NCBI RefSeq assembly: GCF_001039355.2
Contig: NW_019775402.1
Location: forward strand, 867,670-925,352
Length of the DNA: 57,683 nt
Source of the DNA: Lingula anatina
Taxonomy: Eukaryota; Brachiopoda; Lingulata; Lingulida; Lingulidae
Reading direction: 5' to 3'
Shown here: positions 21,654 through 34,558 of the stretch, one piece after another
Position numbering within the stretch: the stretch's first letter is position 1
Layout of the letters: each line of letters begins with the position of its first letter
Made by a program: the position numbers and the translations under genes
Notes under the pieces: generated by a model
Databases searched by the model: none
What the model was told of the DNA's origin: nothing
Seen by the model: only the letters and a program-made list of their open reading frames with translations

Positions 21654-23896
21654 ATGAGTGCAGGTTTAAGTTTCGCACACAGACCACTAACCCACCGCTT
21701 AGATGCCCGGATATTCCCCGACTACCTGGATGAGAGAGTGGCCGAGCACCCTGACAGGGAGGCGATCGTCTTCTACACAGGACCAGGACAGAGAGCAGCA
21801 CTTTCCTACAGACAGGTGCACAGATGGTCTCTTCAGTGTGCGGCAGGTAGGACACACAAGTGTAGTTTAGAACACTAGAAACGCGCCCAGAGAACGCAGA
21901 CATCCGCCAAAGTAAATCATTAACTAATAAGTAATCGTAAACCACAAACACACACACACACACACACACAATCCGATACAAAGATGATTTTAAAGGTTAT
22001 TTAATTTGGGAGTGAAATTGCACAGTATAGAACATGATAATTAGTCACAAAAATATCTTTACGTTATTAAAGCCTCGCCAATTATCTGCTCTATTTCGCG
22101 TAAAGCTCAGCGCCTCGTACCTTATCTATACCATAAAATGGAACTTGAATATCAGAAAGAACAATTTCAAAGTTTCATTCGAACGTACTAGTACATATTG
22201 CTTTTATAAAATGTCTTACGGCAGTGTAAACATGATATTTCTATTTCTATACCTATCCCTTCATGTACAGACATTTTTTTATGTGTCTATTAGAAGAGGC
22301 CGTGTATAGCAGGGTGTGTCTTTCTGTTTCAGGTCTTTTAGAACTGGGTCTGGTGCTGGGAGATCGCGTCGTTATCACTGCCCCAAACTGTCTTTTACAA
22401 GTGTATAGCAGGGTGTGTCTTTCTGTTTCAGGTATCTTAGAACTGGGTCTGGTGCTGGGAGATCGTGTCGTTATCACTGGGCGTCTGTCTTATCCTTATA
22501 AAGTCTGGCTCGACTCCCGAGGAACTAATGACCTTGGTGGACAAGTACAAGGTCAAGGTCGTTATCGTCCATTCAGGTGGAGACACCAGCTTTGCCACCA
22601 GCGTCGTGAGCAAGTGCAATGACTTCAATCATCCAATGGAGCGTGTGAAAGTACATGTAGTCTGTGTTGATTTCCATGCGGATGCCTCTTTTTGTACCAC
22701 GTATTCCACCATGCTCCACAAGGACCTGTCAGAGACACAGACTGCCGCCGTCTTCGCCGCCCAACAAAAGGTTCAGATGGAGGACCCTTTACTTGCCTTG
22801 TTAACATCTGGTAGCACGGGGCCGCCCAAAGCCTGCCTTTTCAATCACTTCCAATTCATCCGAGTGTCCCTAAACAACATGGCGGCAGGGTCGGTTCCTG
22901 ACGGTGCTCGCTTTTTCAATGATCGTCCGTTTTCCTGGAAGGTGGGCGTGGCTGCCGGGCTGAACTTTATCCCTGTTCGAGGAATCACCCTGGTGTCCCA
23001 GCCCAGTGCCGTGTCCGTGACTGCAGGTGATTTTGAAACTTCCTTCCGGATCATGCGCACTGAGAGATGCACGCACGCGGTGATTGTGCCGTACATGCTG
23101 TATGACCTCAGCCTGGCAAAGCCGTCCACAGGACCGGAACTCCCGCCATTGCTGTACGGCCTCACCACCGGGCAGGTTACCCAAACAGATGTTATAAAAA
23201 GCTGCGTGGAGAAATACCCGGGTCTAATTATTCTAAATATTTATGGAGCAACTGAGATCGACGGGTGGCCTTCAGAAGAGTACACGGCAGACAACACAGA
23301 GAGTGGCGCCCTCGGGTGGTTTAAAATCCAGGAGGGGGTCGAGGTCAAAGTTGTCGACGACGCAGGCCGGATGGTACCCAGGGGGGGACCGAGGAGAGCT
23401 TTACGTTCGTGGACCAGCGATCTTTGAGGGGTATCTGGATGACGAAAAACTCACGGCTAACGCGCTCACGCCACTGAGGTGGTTTATAACCGGAGACCTT
23501 GCCGTTATGAACGACCTTGACCACATCCGGATACTGGGTAGGAAATCGTTTGCAATAAAAAGGGCGACCGTTTATGTGAATCCGGCGGACGTGGAGAGCG
23601 TTCTCTCAGTTCATCCTTTAATTTCTCAGGTGGCAGTTGTCGGGGTCCCTGACCCCAGACTGCACGAGGAACTCTGCGCGTGTATTATTCCTAGCAACGA
23701 CCCGGAAACGGAAAGTGAAGAGGTCATACTGAAGGAGATTCGTGATTGGTGTAGAAAGCAGTTCCTTCCCGGCCCAGACGGACTTACTCTGGCTCCGAGA
23801 TATTTTCTTCTGTTCTCGGCGTTTCCGTTGTCACATTCTGGAAAAACGCAGCAACAAGAATTAAGAAAATTGGCCATTGGGAAACTTGGTCTATAA
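21654..23896 (+). pseudogene. AMP-binding acyl-CoA synthetase, copy A (ACSF2-like), disrupted
   Basis: Exon 1 is 21654-21846 (MSAGLSFAHRPLTHRLD..., donor CGGCAG|gtagg, phase 1). Exon 2 starts at 22333 or, after a 99-bp duplication, at 22432 (tttcag|GT). Enzymes of this superfamily activate a carboxylic acid with ATP and form its CoA thioester. Seen here: the P-loop-like TSGSTGPPK, YGATE (A5), TGD in WFITGDLAVMND, and the C-terminal SGKTQQQELRK with the expected catalytic Lys. Two lesions break the frame. A 49-bp deletion after 22479 removes the APNCLEYLDVLLGCSR segment present in copy B. A +1 change in the G run at about 23381-23396 shifts the frame between GRMVPRG and RGELYVRGP. Start MSAGL is conserved in both copies and follows an AG|AGTCAGCT junction. 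Closest to medium-chain ACSF2-type enzymes by general appearance; substrate unknown. Confidence 0.8.
22333..22530 (+). repeat. 99-bp tandem duplication of a partial exon with its splice acceptor (copy A)
   Basis: The unit runs from the exon start (GT(C/A)T(T/C)TTAGAACTGGG) through 'ccaaactgtcttttacaagtg' and 'tctttctgtttcag'. It contains the first 20 codons of exon 2 plus an acceptor. Its length is exactly 33 codons and the frame stays open through both units (QVYSRVCLSVSG). The same duplication, also 99 bp, is at 45181-45280 in copy B, so it predates the unit duplication. Confidence 0.85.
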
Positions 23897-24585
23897 TCAC
23901 CTGAACTACAAAGCCATATTTGATGCAAGACCAAACGTTTATTTAAAAAGTGGTATTGTCGTTGTTGTCAGGGATATTTACATTGCGTGGCGAGATTTAC
24001 TTCACACACAGCAAAAGCTCCATTTATACCATCGTCACAGCACGGGTTCGTCGGAATATTGAGTGTGTTAGCTGTGAATTTAGCTTCGCTACCACATTGT
24101 CCTAACCCTGACCGTCAGCATTACACGATGTTAAATTCAAACGCAGCAGTTATGATCAGTTCCCTTGTACCAGGCGTCTGGGAACCGATAAGATTTTTTA
24201 AATATCTGCACCACTTGTCCAAGTACTAACTCGTTGTTTCCATGCACATTAATACTAAAAGTGCACCAGTGTGAAAACACTATCATTGATTCGCTTCGAA
24301 TTATAACGTACGACACGGTAGCCGTCATGTTGAATTTGGAAGAAATGGTAAAATGTTTCAATTAGTTTCTCGGTACATTAAAGTGGGCATCAAACAACCG
24401 AATACTGTAAGGAAAATTTTTTTATTTAATTACAAAAACAATGTGGACTTTTTTATTCATCTATTTATGCCGTGTAAGCCCTGTCACGCGTGTAAGCCGT
24501 GTAAGCCCTGTCTGTCTGTCTACTATCTGTCACTTTTTAAAGTAACTTAAAAGTAGTAATATTTTGTACGATTCTACTTGACTTA
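23897..24585. other. 3' flank of synthetase copy A
   Basis: About 24003-24490 matches 316-790 at the window start ('gcttcgctaccacattgtcc', 'gcgtctgggaaccgataagat'). No gene is visible. The stretch ends at the CTTA target duplicate of the palindromic element. Confidence 0.65.
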
Positions 24586-25648
24586 TGTGACGACGTTACT
24601 GACTTTGTCTTGGTGGCGCGAGGTAATAACCAAACAATTCCATGTTTTCTCATTATTCTTTATTATCGTTTTCTAACTACGCTATCTACAGCTTATTCCT
24701 CATCGTTCAACCTTTTACATCATTCTCCCCGTCTACATAACATTCTTCGCTTAAGTACAATAAGGTCGTGTCAATCAACTAAAGTGACATTACAAAACAC
24801 TCCCCGCTCTTATTCGCTGCATGCTGTCACTTACTGACGTTACATTATCTCCCGGGGACGATTTGCCTGTCCCTAGGCATATTTAAAATTAAAATATACA
24901 TTAATTAAAAATAAAAATTCTTAAACACTGCATTCGTCTATTATCATTATTTCATGTAAAACAAAACTAAGTACATAGATTTTGCATTATAAACATATAA
25001 TAAAATGTGTCAGAGCCACAATAAGAGAGTAACAGATTTAAACATCCACACGGAGAAAACAAATAAAAATATCTGTGCTCTTAGGCCGCACATTGAAAGG
25101 TGTAAATGCCGATACGAAATATATCCACGAACATTTGTATTTTCATAAAAATTTATCAATCTATCTTCCTTTAAGTTATATTTGGGGTTTCATGTCGAAT
25201 GTTTTCCTATCTTATCGTAGGTTTATAATACAAAATCTATGTACTTAGTTTTGTTTTGCATGAATTTATGGTAAAAGAAAAATGCAGTGTTCAAGGAAGT
25301 TTATTTTTAATCAATGTATATTTTAATTTTAAATATGCCTAGGGACAGGCATATCGTCCCTGGGAGATAATGTAATGTTAGTTAGTGACAGCATGCAGTG
25401 AATAAGAGCGGGGAGTGTTTAGTAGAGTAACTTAAGTTGATTGACATGCTCTTATGGTATTTATACAACTGCGCTTAGTGTAAACAGAGAGAAGGCCGCT
25501 AGAGATTGCATGAGGTAGGAATAGAAATGAAGGAAGCGGCGCAGGTAATAACTGGACAGTAGTTCAATAAATAATAAGAAAGATACTATCTGAGTTGTAT
25601 TTGCTACCTCGCGTAACATGACGAAGACAAGCCAACAACTTCGTCACA
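24586..25648. mobile_element. Palindromic retroelement: two inverted LTRs, CTTA target duplication
   Basis: The element starts TGTGACGACG and ends CTTCGTCACA, and is flanked by CTTA at 24582-24585 and 25649-25652. The right arm reads forward as an LTR (25371-25648): it is preceded by a purine-rich 'tgggagataa', starts TGTAATG, and has TATTTATA near 25458 and AATAAA near 25566. The left arm (24586-24844) is the same LTR in reverse. Homology continues inward to about 25000 and 25210 ('aaaatctatgtacttagttt'), so two 3' ends of one element face each other. There is no coding sequence. Related flank at about 1471-1483 has the uninterrupted 'ctacttgacttatagg'. Arms differ by substitutions and small gaps. 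Confidence 0.75.
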
Positions 25649-25950
25649 CTTATAGTCTTTGCCCGACTCACGTATCTTCCGAAATCTTAGAATCAAACTA
25701 AATTTGTTTGGAATTAGGCAAATATATACAGTTTCTAGCAGTGAAAGAACTGGGATATGGTCTCACAGTATTATATCTATAAAAATATACACATCTAATA
25801 TTCAAGTTCAATATGTGATATTCATTTACAGGTATGATCATATGCAGATCAAGTATGTAAACATTATCTTCAATACATGCGGCGGTTTTCATATTAAAGG
25901 CTATGCATCATTCTTGATCGCATCCCAGGAGTAAATAACATCATAGATCG

Positions 25951-28171
25951 TTATTTATACTTGTATGTCTTAATCCATCCGTCCTGTTGAGCTACCACGA
26001 GGTGCCCTTCCTGGTTGATACACACTTCCTGTGGTCCCCACAGTCCATCCTTGGTTGTCAGCACATATCTCATGAACTGGCCAGCAGGAGACACCTGGTG
26101 GATGTTGTTTGCAAGCAGGTCGGAGATAAATATGGTTCCATCTTCATCCACACAGACACCGTGTGAATCCTTCATGACGTCCTCCCCACCGTACGTGTAC
26201 CGTAGCTGACCCTCAGGTGTGTAGACACGTATACAGCAGTCATTGGGATCTGATACTATGACGTCACCACTGGGTGTGGTTGTTATGTACTTGGAATATT
26301 GTACTGGTTTCACTGAGGTGTCAGTGAATACCCTGATCTGTGTACCGTCAGTATGATATACCATTACGTTACCAAATGTGATTACGCGTGCATCCATCAC
26401 GACCAGGTGACCTTCATGGTTCACTGTAATACGACTAGGTGTGGTGCACTTGAACGATGATTTCACAACACCGTCTTTAGTGTATATCCTCACTTCCTGT
26501 GTACTGCCGTCATATACAGTAGCTGCTATTGTACCATCACGTAGTACTGTCAGTCCCTGCAGCCCCGTAACCTTGATCTCCTTCTTGATGTCTCCTGTGG
26601 AGGAACAGATGATGACACGACGCTTGGTTTTATCAGCTTTACACCCCGTCCCTACCACAACGTCACCACCAGGCATGCTGTCCACAGCTATGGGCCATTC
26701 TTTCGGGTCCTTAGAACACTGCAGTTGGTGTTGTGTGATCAATGTCGGTGTGATCTCTCCTATAACCACTACACCCATTGCCTGCTGTATGACTGTTTCT
26801 GTCCAAGTGATGGTCTGAAATCTTAGCACAGGCACAGGAGAGGTTGGTGAAAGCGTATCCAACATTTCCTTTAATGAAGTCTCCCATTCCGCGTGATTTT
26901 TAACTACACTAGAGACGGGAGCGTCACTCACCATATTTTCATAGGCTTTCAGTTGTTTTTCTAGGGACGCTATTTTATTGGTGTTTTGAAGCTGAAGTTT
27001 GATATCCAAATATGCTTTGTCCACTTCTTCTTTGGCTTTCTCAGCACAGACTTTCGCCAGTTGGCAAACCTCGTCTACTCGTGTCTCAATAGCTTGCTTA
27101 GCGCGCTGCCTTTGCTCGTCCAAGTCGGCTAGTCGTTTCTGTTCTTCTTTTTCTATCGAAGGTTTGTTGAGAGTTATATCTTTGATTTCATCAATGATCC
27201 CGTTCACTTTACATTTTAAGTCCTCGGCCGCTGTTATTGCGTCTTTCCAAGCGTCCGCGTGTCCTTTGTGTGTGTCCACCATACATCGTTCACAGACAAG
27301 GACGTCACATTGGGGACAGTAGGATTTAAGATAAAGGGATGGGTGTACCTGACATTTGTCTGTGAGGGCTGTTGTTAATTCATTGAGTCTGTGCTCCTTC
27401 GAGACGCTTGTCCTCCTATGATAGTCAGCACACGTAGAACACATGAGCTCGTTACAGTCCAAACACACGGAGGTGGCAGGGTGTTTCTTGTCTTTTGGAC
27501 ACACATCACACAAACCTAGAATTTAAATACAAAATTCCAAATGGTATATGGTATCAACATACAAAACAGATGCATTAATTTGCTATATGATTATAACAAA
27601 GATAAGAGCATGTATCGTTGTCTTGACACGGTGATATGTTTTTATATGCTAAATAAAACATGTAATCTTGTTTTTATTTTAAAGAAAACAGACAAGGGTG
27701 ATATTTCACTGCCAAGAATGTTTTTCCACTCAGCGAGCAATGACCGAACCTACAGTATTCATATAAGTTATGAACGGTTAACTATTACGCTATTAATAAA
27801 ACGGATGTAAACATATCACTGAACAAACCATTACGATACAATTGGTACATGTATTAGGTCATATATTTACCTGTCCCATCAGAACTGTCACTTTGTCTTA
27901 AAACATTGGCCAGGTAGTCTTGTCCATATTCTTTTAAAAGTTTGAGGAAACAATCAAATGCGCCCTGATGTGAAGAGTTTATCACACAATCTAGCAGATG
28001 TTTTATGGCATCTTTTGTCGCTGGTTTACTCTCCACAATCTGGCGATCTCTCTCCTCAATGACGCCATCTTGGTACAGGTGTTCAACAAGCCCTGAACTC
28101 CTCGGGTCTGTCAGGTTGTTGACCAGGTAGACATACTGCTGTCTGATCCTCTTCTTTTGATCTTCATTCAT
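25951..28171 (-). CDS. CARD - B-box - coiled coil - NHL propeller protein, copy 2
   Basis: Exons 27871-28171 and 25951-27515, intron 355 bp, product about 621 aa. Junction GGGACAG|gtaaat ... ttctag|GTTTG reads DGTGLCDVCP. The CARD differs from copy 1 at only a handful of residues (for instance RSSGL, LLDCVI, FDCFL). B-box 1 has CDVC, CLDC, CSTC and then HRR. B-box 2 has CQVH, CPQC, CERC and HKGH. The coiled coil contains a conserved KDITLNKPSIEKEEQ segment. The propeller ends HLVVAQQDGWIKTYKYK. No RING, no signal peptide and no membrane segment were seen, so a cytosolic protein is expected. The short intron lacks the CARD relic of copy 1 and the MITE of copy 3. It is convergent with synthetase copy A. 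Intact frame and good splice sites argue for a working gene. Confidence 0.85.
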
Positions 28172-29890
28172 GATGACTCTGAAATACATAACGGAAACAT
28201 GCAGAGCATATATGTTATACCCCTACAGGCGACATCCACCTACGGATGAACAAACGAACAAAAGAAAACAAATAAATAGGTATAGCCCCATATACTATAT
28301 GTATATATATAAATAAGTGTTTTAATTAATTTCGTGAGTCTCTGTATATCGTGAGTCTCTGATTTAGGAGCAAAGAAAATACAATTAAATATACTGTAAG
28401 TTTTCCCAAAAAGAAGGAATAATGCTCACGTTGATCTATTTGTTTATTTTAATTAAAATTCATTCTATTTTAAAAACTTTTTCAGGATTGACATACAGCT
28501 CAAGTTAGAAAAACCGGCTCTATATTGGATTATCATTTTTTATTTATATATCTACCTCAAGGATGAGTACATTTGAAGTGTAAAATAGCCAAATGATAAA
28601 TAGGAACGGGATGCGTTTATTTAAGATGTCCACATACAAATACGGGAAAATGGATTAAATACAAGTGTACCTCAAAGTATTGTTGTATTTCTTTGTTTAC
28701 CTGTTCGAAACATAATCGGCATATAAAGTAAAAACAGTTGCTTCCGCCATATCAGTTTTAAGTCTTCTTTATTTCTTCTAAACCACTGAAATTTTCTTGT
28801 ACAAACTTCGGGCTATACTAAGGCTGTAAATCTCTAACTGCATAACTCTAAAACTAACTGTAAAACAACCACTCTCTCCAGCCCAGTTCAAATTTGGGTT
28901 TCACTCAAATCCCCAAAAGAGCAGAAATCTGGGTGGGAGCCAAATGTGCGCCCAGCAGAAAATTAATCCTGCGTCTCTGACCTAGCCAGCACGTGCTACC
29001 GGCACATCAAACCCATGTCAAAAATATTACTGAGAATGAGAACGCAACAGTATTTTTGCAACATGGAAGCCATGATAGAGAGTCTACAACAATGCCGAAT
29101 GCAAGGTGAATACTAGAGTCAAATGGAAGCGATGCCAACTCATAAGATAGTCTGGTGAACTAATTAATTGCCTCACTTTTATTGATGACGTTTTCTGATA
29201 CAAAAGTACTAATAATGTATGTTGAAAACATTCAGTGCAAATCCCGTTTGCCAGTCTGTGAACGATATCTATAAATAATCAATCAAAACTGAAAAATGAA
29301 TTACATCTAGTTTTTTCCCTTCTTTTAGAAGTAGACAAGGGGCGCTAAAAGAAAATCAGCGATTCAGCCTCTTCCCCTGTACTATTCGTGTGTTTGTTAC
29401 TAAACAAGATATCTGTTTGACCTTAAGTCACCTCTTGCCAACAGTAGTGGAGGTGAGGTGTGTACATTTCTGATATCACCAAGTCTACAATTCAGCACTG
29501 TGATAGGACAAGCGATTACACCCTTCATATCATTACTTCAATCCCTCGTGAACAATTTTCCACAAAATAAGCAGAAGTCCAGGGATATGTTTCATGAAAG
29601 AATTTCAGTCCAAAAATTGGTCTAGATTTTCCGACTTTGGGACAAAAGAATGGAACAACGTTGGTCAAAGACTAACCGGAAGCCGCCTTAATGAATAAAG
29701 CATTACAACAGTTTCATAAAATTTACATGTACGATATAACATAACTGATGTTTCAGACCAAGACGCACATGCTCTACTAGCATTTAATTGGACTATTGCG
29801 GAATTTTATTAAACTGAGATAGACCTAATTTCATGTCTCTCTTCAAGTTAAGTCAAATGAGTGGTAAAACTTCTATTGTGAAACCAACCC
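28172..29890. other. Non-coding, no recognised gene
   Basis: A/T-rich unique sequence upstream of TRIM-like copy 2. No frame longer than about 60 codons is convincing. It does not resemble the upstream flanks of copies 1 and 3 beyond the first ~30 bases, so homology between the units breaks here. Confidence 0.5.
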
Positions 29891-30112
29891 AAGTTCACTT
29901 CAGTCATCAAGCTACTTGACGAGGCAGTGACACTCAGGGTGTGGCCCCAGTTCACTTCAGTCATCAAGCTACTTGACGAGGCAGTGACACTTTGAGTGTG
30001 GTCCCGGTTCACTTCAGTCATCAGGTTAGTTGACAAGGCAGTGACACTCAGGGTGTGGTCCGGTTCACTTCAGTCATCAGGTTAGTTGACAAGGCAGTGA
30101 CACTCAGGGTGT
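29891..30112. repeat. 57-59 bp minisatellite, four copies
   Basis: The unit 'gttcacttcagtcatcaggt', then 'agttgacaaggcagtgacactcagggtgtgg', is repeated four times. Pairs 1-2 and 3-4 share variants (caagctacttgacgagg versus caggttagttgacaagg), indicating two-step expansion. Confidence 0.9.
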
Positions 30113-31660
30113 GACCCATTATTTCATCACCAATATTTGTCCTTTATTTACACGTCAGCTTTGTGACTTCTTGAAGATAGCGCAGACCCCACAGTAAATA
30201 TTGCCGATAACAGAAGTCTGATTTTAAAACCATGTACCAAGTGAAGATTTGTAATCCAAAGTCCACTCTAATGAATGTCACTAGGCGCCCACCTGATAGG
30301 GGAAAATGTGTCTAGAAAAGCTCTTTCCTTAAAAGAATCATAGGGCCAGACAATGTTCACTGTGTATGAAGATAAACAGTTAAAGAATGTCCACAATATG
30401 TAGTGTTCACGAGAACTTTATCATATTTTAGGAAATCATTTACATTTATATCAATTAAGCCTTGGCTGTACGTGTGAACGTTGGACATATTCAACGGAAT
30501 GAAACATGACTATATATGTATCGTGCTGTTACAGGTGCACATCGGGGGTGGGGGGGGGGGGTGCTGCTCCTATCGAATCATGGTTGATCCCTCCCTGCAC
30601 TTGTATATGACGTTTATCCATTTATTAATTAGATCATCTGGTTTTAATTTACTGCTCAGTCATTTAGAATGTCATCCCTTCCTGTATATTACAAAAATAC
30701 TGTTAATGTCACAAACCTTATCTAGGGGTTTTATAGTCTAAGGTACGGTTAAACGGGATTTGTAGGGTCTTTTTTGCCGTTATTGCAAAAAGCCCTGTAC
30801 TCCTCGTCATTCCGAACAATATACCATAACAAAGTTAAAACTACCAGATCTTTATTTACAGTCACATTATGGGCATCGAATACCATTAGGGATTGATGGA
30901 CCGATGCTTTAAATTGATACTCTTTATGCATTTCTTTTATTATTTCCAAGTTCTAAATATTATTTAAAATTATGTTCTAGTCTACTTATGCATGTATTTT
31001 TACAAAATATTAAAACAATATAATCCTTTTATTGGACTATTGCCACTGTGGCCCGCATCGGTTCGTTTATTAAGATAGAAATATTAATCTGTACACAAAA
31101 CGTGTATCGTTCATAACTTCGTCATTTTCATTTGTGTTCGTCTGTTACACAAGGCTTGACATGCATTTTTTACAGAGAAAATGAAACATCTAAATGACAA
31201 CTGATATAGCTTACGTGACAGAAGTTGTGTACAACTGGGTCAAATAGTTCCCTCTATCAGGACCAAAGGTAAATGTTTTCACTAGATATCCACAGGCATG
31301 TCTTTTGACAATTCTGGCGTTAGATAAAAGTCACAGTAATTCATCTGCGGCTCTGGTAGAGGGTAGTTAAACAGGTCTAAATGAATATATTTAGATGCTG
31401 TTAAGAAAGAGTGAAATTTTAAATATAGTATGTAATAAAACAGTCATTGATAAATATATTTGAATTTGTAGCAATCTTCTGAGCAATCGCACGCTTGGTA
31501 TTGAGGGATCCCAACTTGGCTTCGGTTTAAGAAACATCAGCCCAGCATAATTATTTCTTTATTTGAATCATTTTTTATTTGAAGACATATTTTATTGGTT
31601 GGTAGTGAAATGGCCCATATGTCTTATCAATTCTTTATAAATTAGCATATTAACACCCCA
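30113..31660. other. Non-coding, no recognised gene
   Basis: Contains a G run at about 30544-30560. Reading frames up to 86 codons lack any domain resemblance and are not supported. Confidence 0.5.
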
Positions 31661-31873
31661 TTTCCATAGATTTTTAGATCGATCTATCCCTGTGGGGGGT
31701 CTCACTAGATTACTGTCAGTCTGGCCGGCTTAAGCGTCTGTCCCGCCTACTAAAAGCTGTAAGGGGGTAATTAACTATGGTGCCCGCTCGGCTGACTGTA
31801 ATTTAGCGTGAACCCCCAGGGAGTTAGGTCGATCTAAATCTTAATCTATAGATCGATCTAAATCTCTGGGAAA
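31661..31873. mobile_element. MITE-like element with TTAGATCGATCTA termini (copy 2)
   Basis: Same interior as 1484-1689 ('ctagattactgtcag', 'aagctgtaagggggtaatta', 'gcgtgaacccccagggagtt') and inverted ends around TTTAGATCGATCTAT. The right terminus is partly doubled (two GATCGATCTAAATC blocks). No ORF. Confidence 0.65.
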
Positions 31874-31989
31874 GCACCCTAAGACTCAGTCCTTTCAAGC
31901 TTTCGGTTTCAAGCTTAAACCTAGGGCCTCTTACCTTTCTGAAACAGGCGCAATAGGAATGAAGTGTTTGTTGGGAGAGGGGCTAAGTC

Positions 31990-33800
31990 ACACCGTTTGT
32001 CATTGTTACCAGAAGCCGATTTTAAGAAACCCAAATTAACTGAAAGAGAACGCCCATGGTCCAAAGTCACTCACGAGGCAGGCAGGGGTGATCCAAGTAA
32101 TCAACAAGATGGCGGTATTTGTCAAAGCATGTGCTTGTCAATAGAATGATTAGATCAGTGGATCAACTTTAGACACCTGTCCTGCATTTTAATTAGAAGT
32201 TGTTACTGACATTGGCGGCTTCAGGATAACGCAGTGGTCTTATTACACCCCCACCCCGTTAGTCTGAAGTTACCAATGTCTTCCCTCTTCCTACTTCCCT
32301 TCATCCCCCACCTCTTCCTCCCCAAAAAAATGCTTAACGATACAAACAATATGGAAGACGACTCTTCAGGTTAGTGACTTAATTTTGCAATGTTCTACAG
32401 TTATGCATAAATTTTTATGAAAGACTATTATCAAAACAATCCTGTCAATATAACAGAAGCACAATTGTTCGTTTGATACTAGGGGTTAACAAACGGCGAT
32501 TATGAAACCGTTATCATATTTTATGTTAATTATTCACTCGAGGACAAGGTCTGTTTTGTTCTTGTTGAAATTTGTAAAATTTTTTTAAAGCAAAAAGTAT
32601 TGCACTTGAATTTCCACCGATTAATTTTTACTGTTTTGATTTTTTTCATGAATTCTTTTGTGAATTGTGCAAAATGTGTAATGAATACAGAGTATAAATG
32701 TAAACAGTCATTTAACAGAAGCTTTAGCTTTCTGATTATTTCCAAAACGTGACTTGATGCTTAAACTGCCGTTATTGCTACTCGGTGGGAAATGGCTCTC
32801 TCCTCCCCCCTCCCCTCCCCCCCNNNNNNNNNNNNNNNNNNNNNNNNNNNNNNNNNNNNNNNNNNNNNNNNNNNNNNNNNNNNNNNNNNNNNNNNNNNNN
32901 NNNNNNNNNNNNNNNNNNNNNNNNNNNNNNNNNNNNNNNNNNNNNNNNNNNNNNNNNNNNNNNNNNNNNNNNNNNNNNNNNNNNNNNNNNNNNNNNAAAA
33001 GATTCAGGATATGATCCACAACATCAAATATTAAGGACCTTCTGACAATGTGACATTGGCACCAATGTTAATGAATCCGACATACAAACTCGATTCTTTA
33101 AGTATTATAACTGACAAGTTTTTACTTTATGAGGTCGTGACAAATATACATACTACTGTTTTTTTGCTGAACAAGTTTTATCACTTGACAGTCCAGTTGT
33201 TGTTTTTTGACAGACGTTTGCCGTTGCTACCAGAAACCAATGTTAAGGAACCCAAATTAACCGAAATAATACGTCCGTCGATCTAAGTCACTATTAAAAC
33301 AAGGCAGGCAGGGGTGTTGTAAATAATCAACAAGTTGCCTCTATTTTGTCAAGTCATGTGCTCGTCAGCCGAATGATAGAGATACCATTTCGATCCAAAG
33401 TACCTTCCTTTAAACAAGTGGAGGTACTGGGACATGGGCATGGACGTGACAGGTATCACGTAGTCTCGAATTATGCACATTGATTGGCTCGCCGTCATTA
33501 CGTTTATACTCATAATTGACCAGTTAAGGTGAATGATAGACACATGACATTGGCGGACCCAAGTTAACATAGTGGACACACCCCACCCCTTAGCTTTGAA
33601 GGTACCATTTTCTTTCCACTTCTCATATTTATCTACCCTCCCCCCTCCAAAAAAAATAAATAAATGAAATAAAATAAAATGAAAAAAAAAAAAACAAAAA
33701 AAAAACGCTGTTTAACTATTGATACATGTGCAAGGTGCAAGGAGACTTTACAGGTTTGTGACTTAATTTTGCAATAAAGTTATACAAAGTTTTTATGATA
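31990..33800. repeat. Diverged direct duplication straddling an assembly gap
   Basis: About 31990-32440 is similar to about 33220-33800: 'gttaccagaagcc...aacccaaattaac', 'aggcaggcaggggtg', 'tgacattggcgg', and 'tttgtgacttaattttgcaat'. A 173-N gap lies between them. Similarity is too low and indel-rich for coding sequence. A short ATG frame with a donor-like end (GACTCTTCAG|gttagtg, about 32330-32370) is noted but unsupported. Confidence 0.55.
32824..32996. other. Assembly gap (173 N)
   Basis: A run of 173 Ns preceded by a C-rich tract (ctcccctcccccc), a common cause of sequencing drop-out. ORFs spanning it are meaningless. Confidence 1.
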
Positions 33801-34459
33801 GTAAGACAAGAAGGTTTTTAATCTTTTGGAAATTTTTATTTTAATTTTAACGTCAAAACGTTTAAAAATAACTACCCTTTTGGATAACATTTGCACTTTT
33901 TTGTGTTAACGGAAATTAGACTGAGCAAAACTCGATACACGTTTATTTTTCTGATACATTTTGTCCTCCACTTCAGGTATATCTTTCATATGTATACTGT
34001 AATCTCGGTGGCACCGTGAAAGTAATTACAAGCTATTTATTAAAATAAAATACGTTTTAGACACTTTCTGAGACGTAAGGCATCATGCTCGCTTCCTAAC
34101 AAATCAATAACAAATAAGCTAAATCTATTAGAGAATGCTGCTGCGAAGGTCCATGAATAGAAGTTATGGTAATAGCAGAATCTATCTATCACAGCCAGGA
34201 TACTTGCTAAGCCGCAGTCAATGTAGTCAGCTTTATCATCTGTCACGCCGCCTCAAGAAACAACATGAACATCAACTTACCGGGGGTAAGTTCCCCGTGG
34301 ACAATCATTTCTTCCGCTCGTTTATTTTTTGAAAATAATTCATATACATTTTTCTAAAAATGTTGAGTGGGCCGACATATTGAAAACGGTGATAATGCAA
34401 ATGCCCTGATTACAAAAAGGAGAAACGGATCCATTGAACAGAAGCAAAGTGGTACTCAC

Positions 34460-34558
34460 CTTAGGTAAGCAGTTGTTTTTCGCCAGCTTACGGCAATGTT
34501 CTACAGACTGTCTTGAAGAGGACGGACTGGTGTCGCCTTCCAACCTCTTTCCTGGTCT
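34460..34558 (-). CDS. Possible 33-codon internal exon, unknown product
   Basis: On the minus strand the stretch lies between an acceptor-like 'aaaaactgcag' and a strong donor (CTAAG|gtgagt). It is exactly 99 nt, open in phase 0, and encodes RPGKRLEGDTSPSSSRQSVE followed by HCRKLAKNNCLPK. A second donor-like site (CCCCG|gtaagt) lies about 180 bases downstream on the same strand. I do not recognise the peptide and no flanking exon is convincing. It may be chance; reported because both splice signals and phase agree. Confidence 0.18.

Noticed and set aside
22845-23184. Minus-strand frames opposite synthetase copy A (also opposite copy B)
   Set aside because: Antisense shadows of the GC-rich synthetase exon.
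32708-33045. Frames running through the N gap
   Set aside because: They are open only because Ns cannot form stops.
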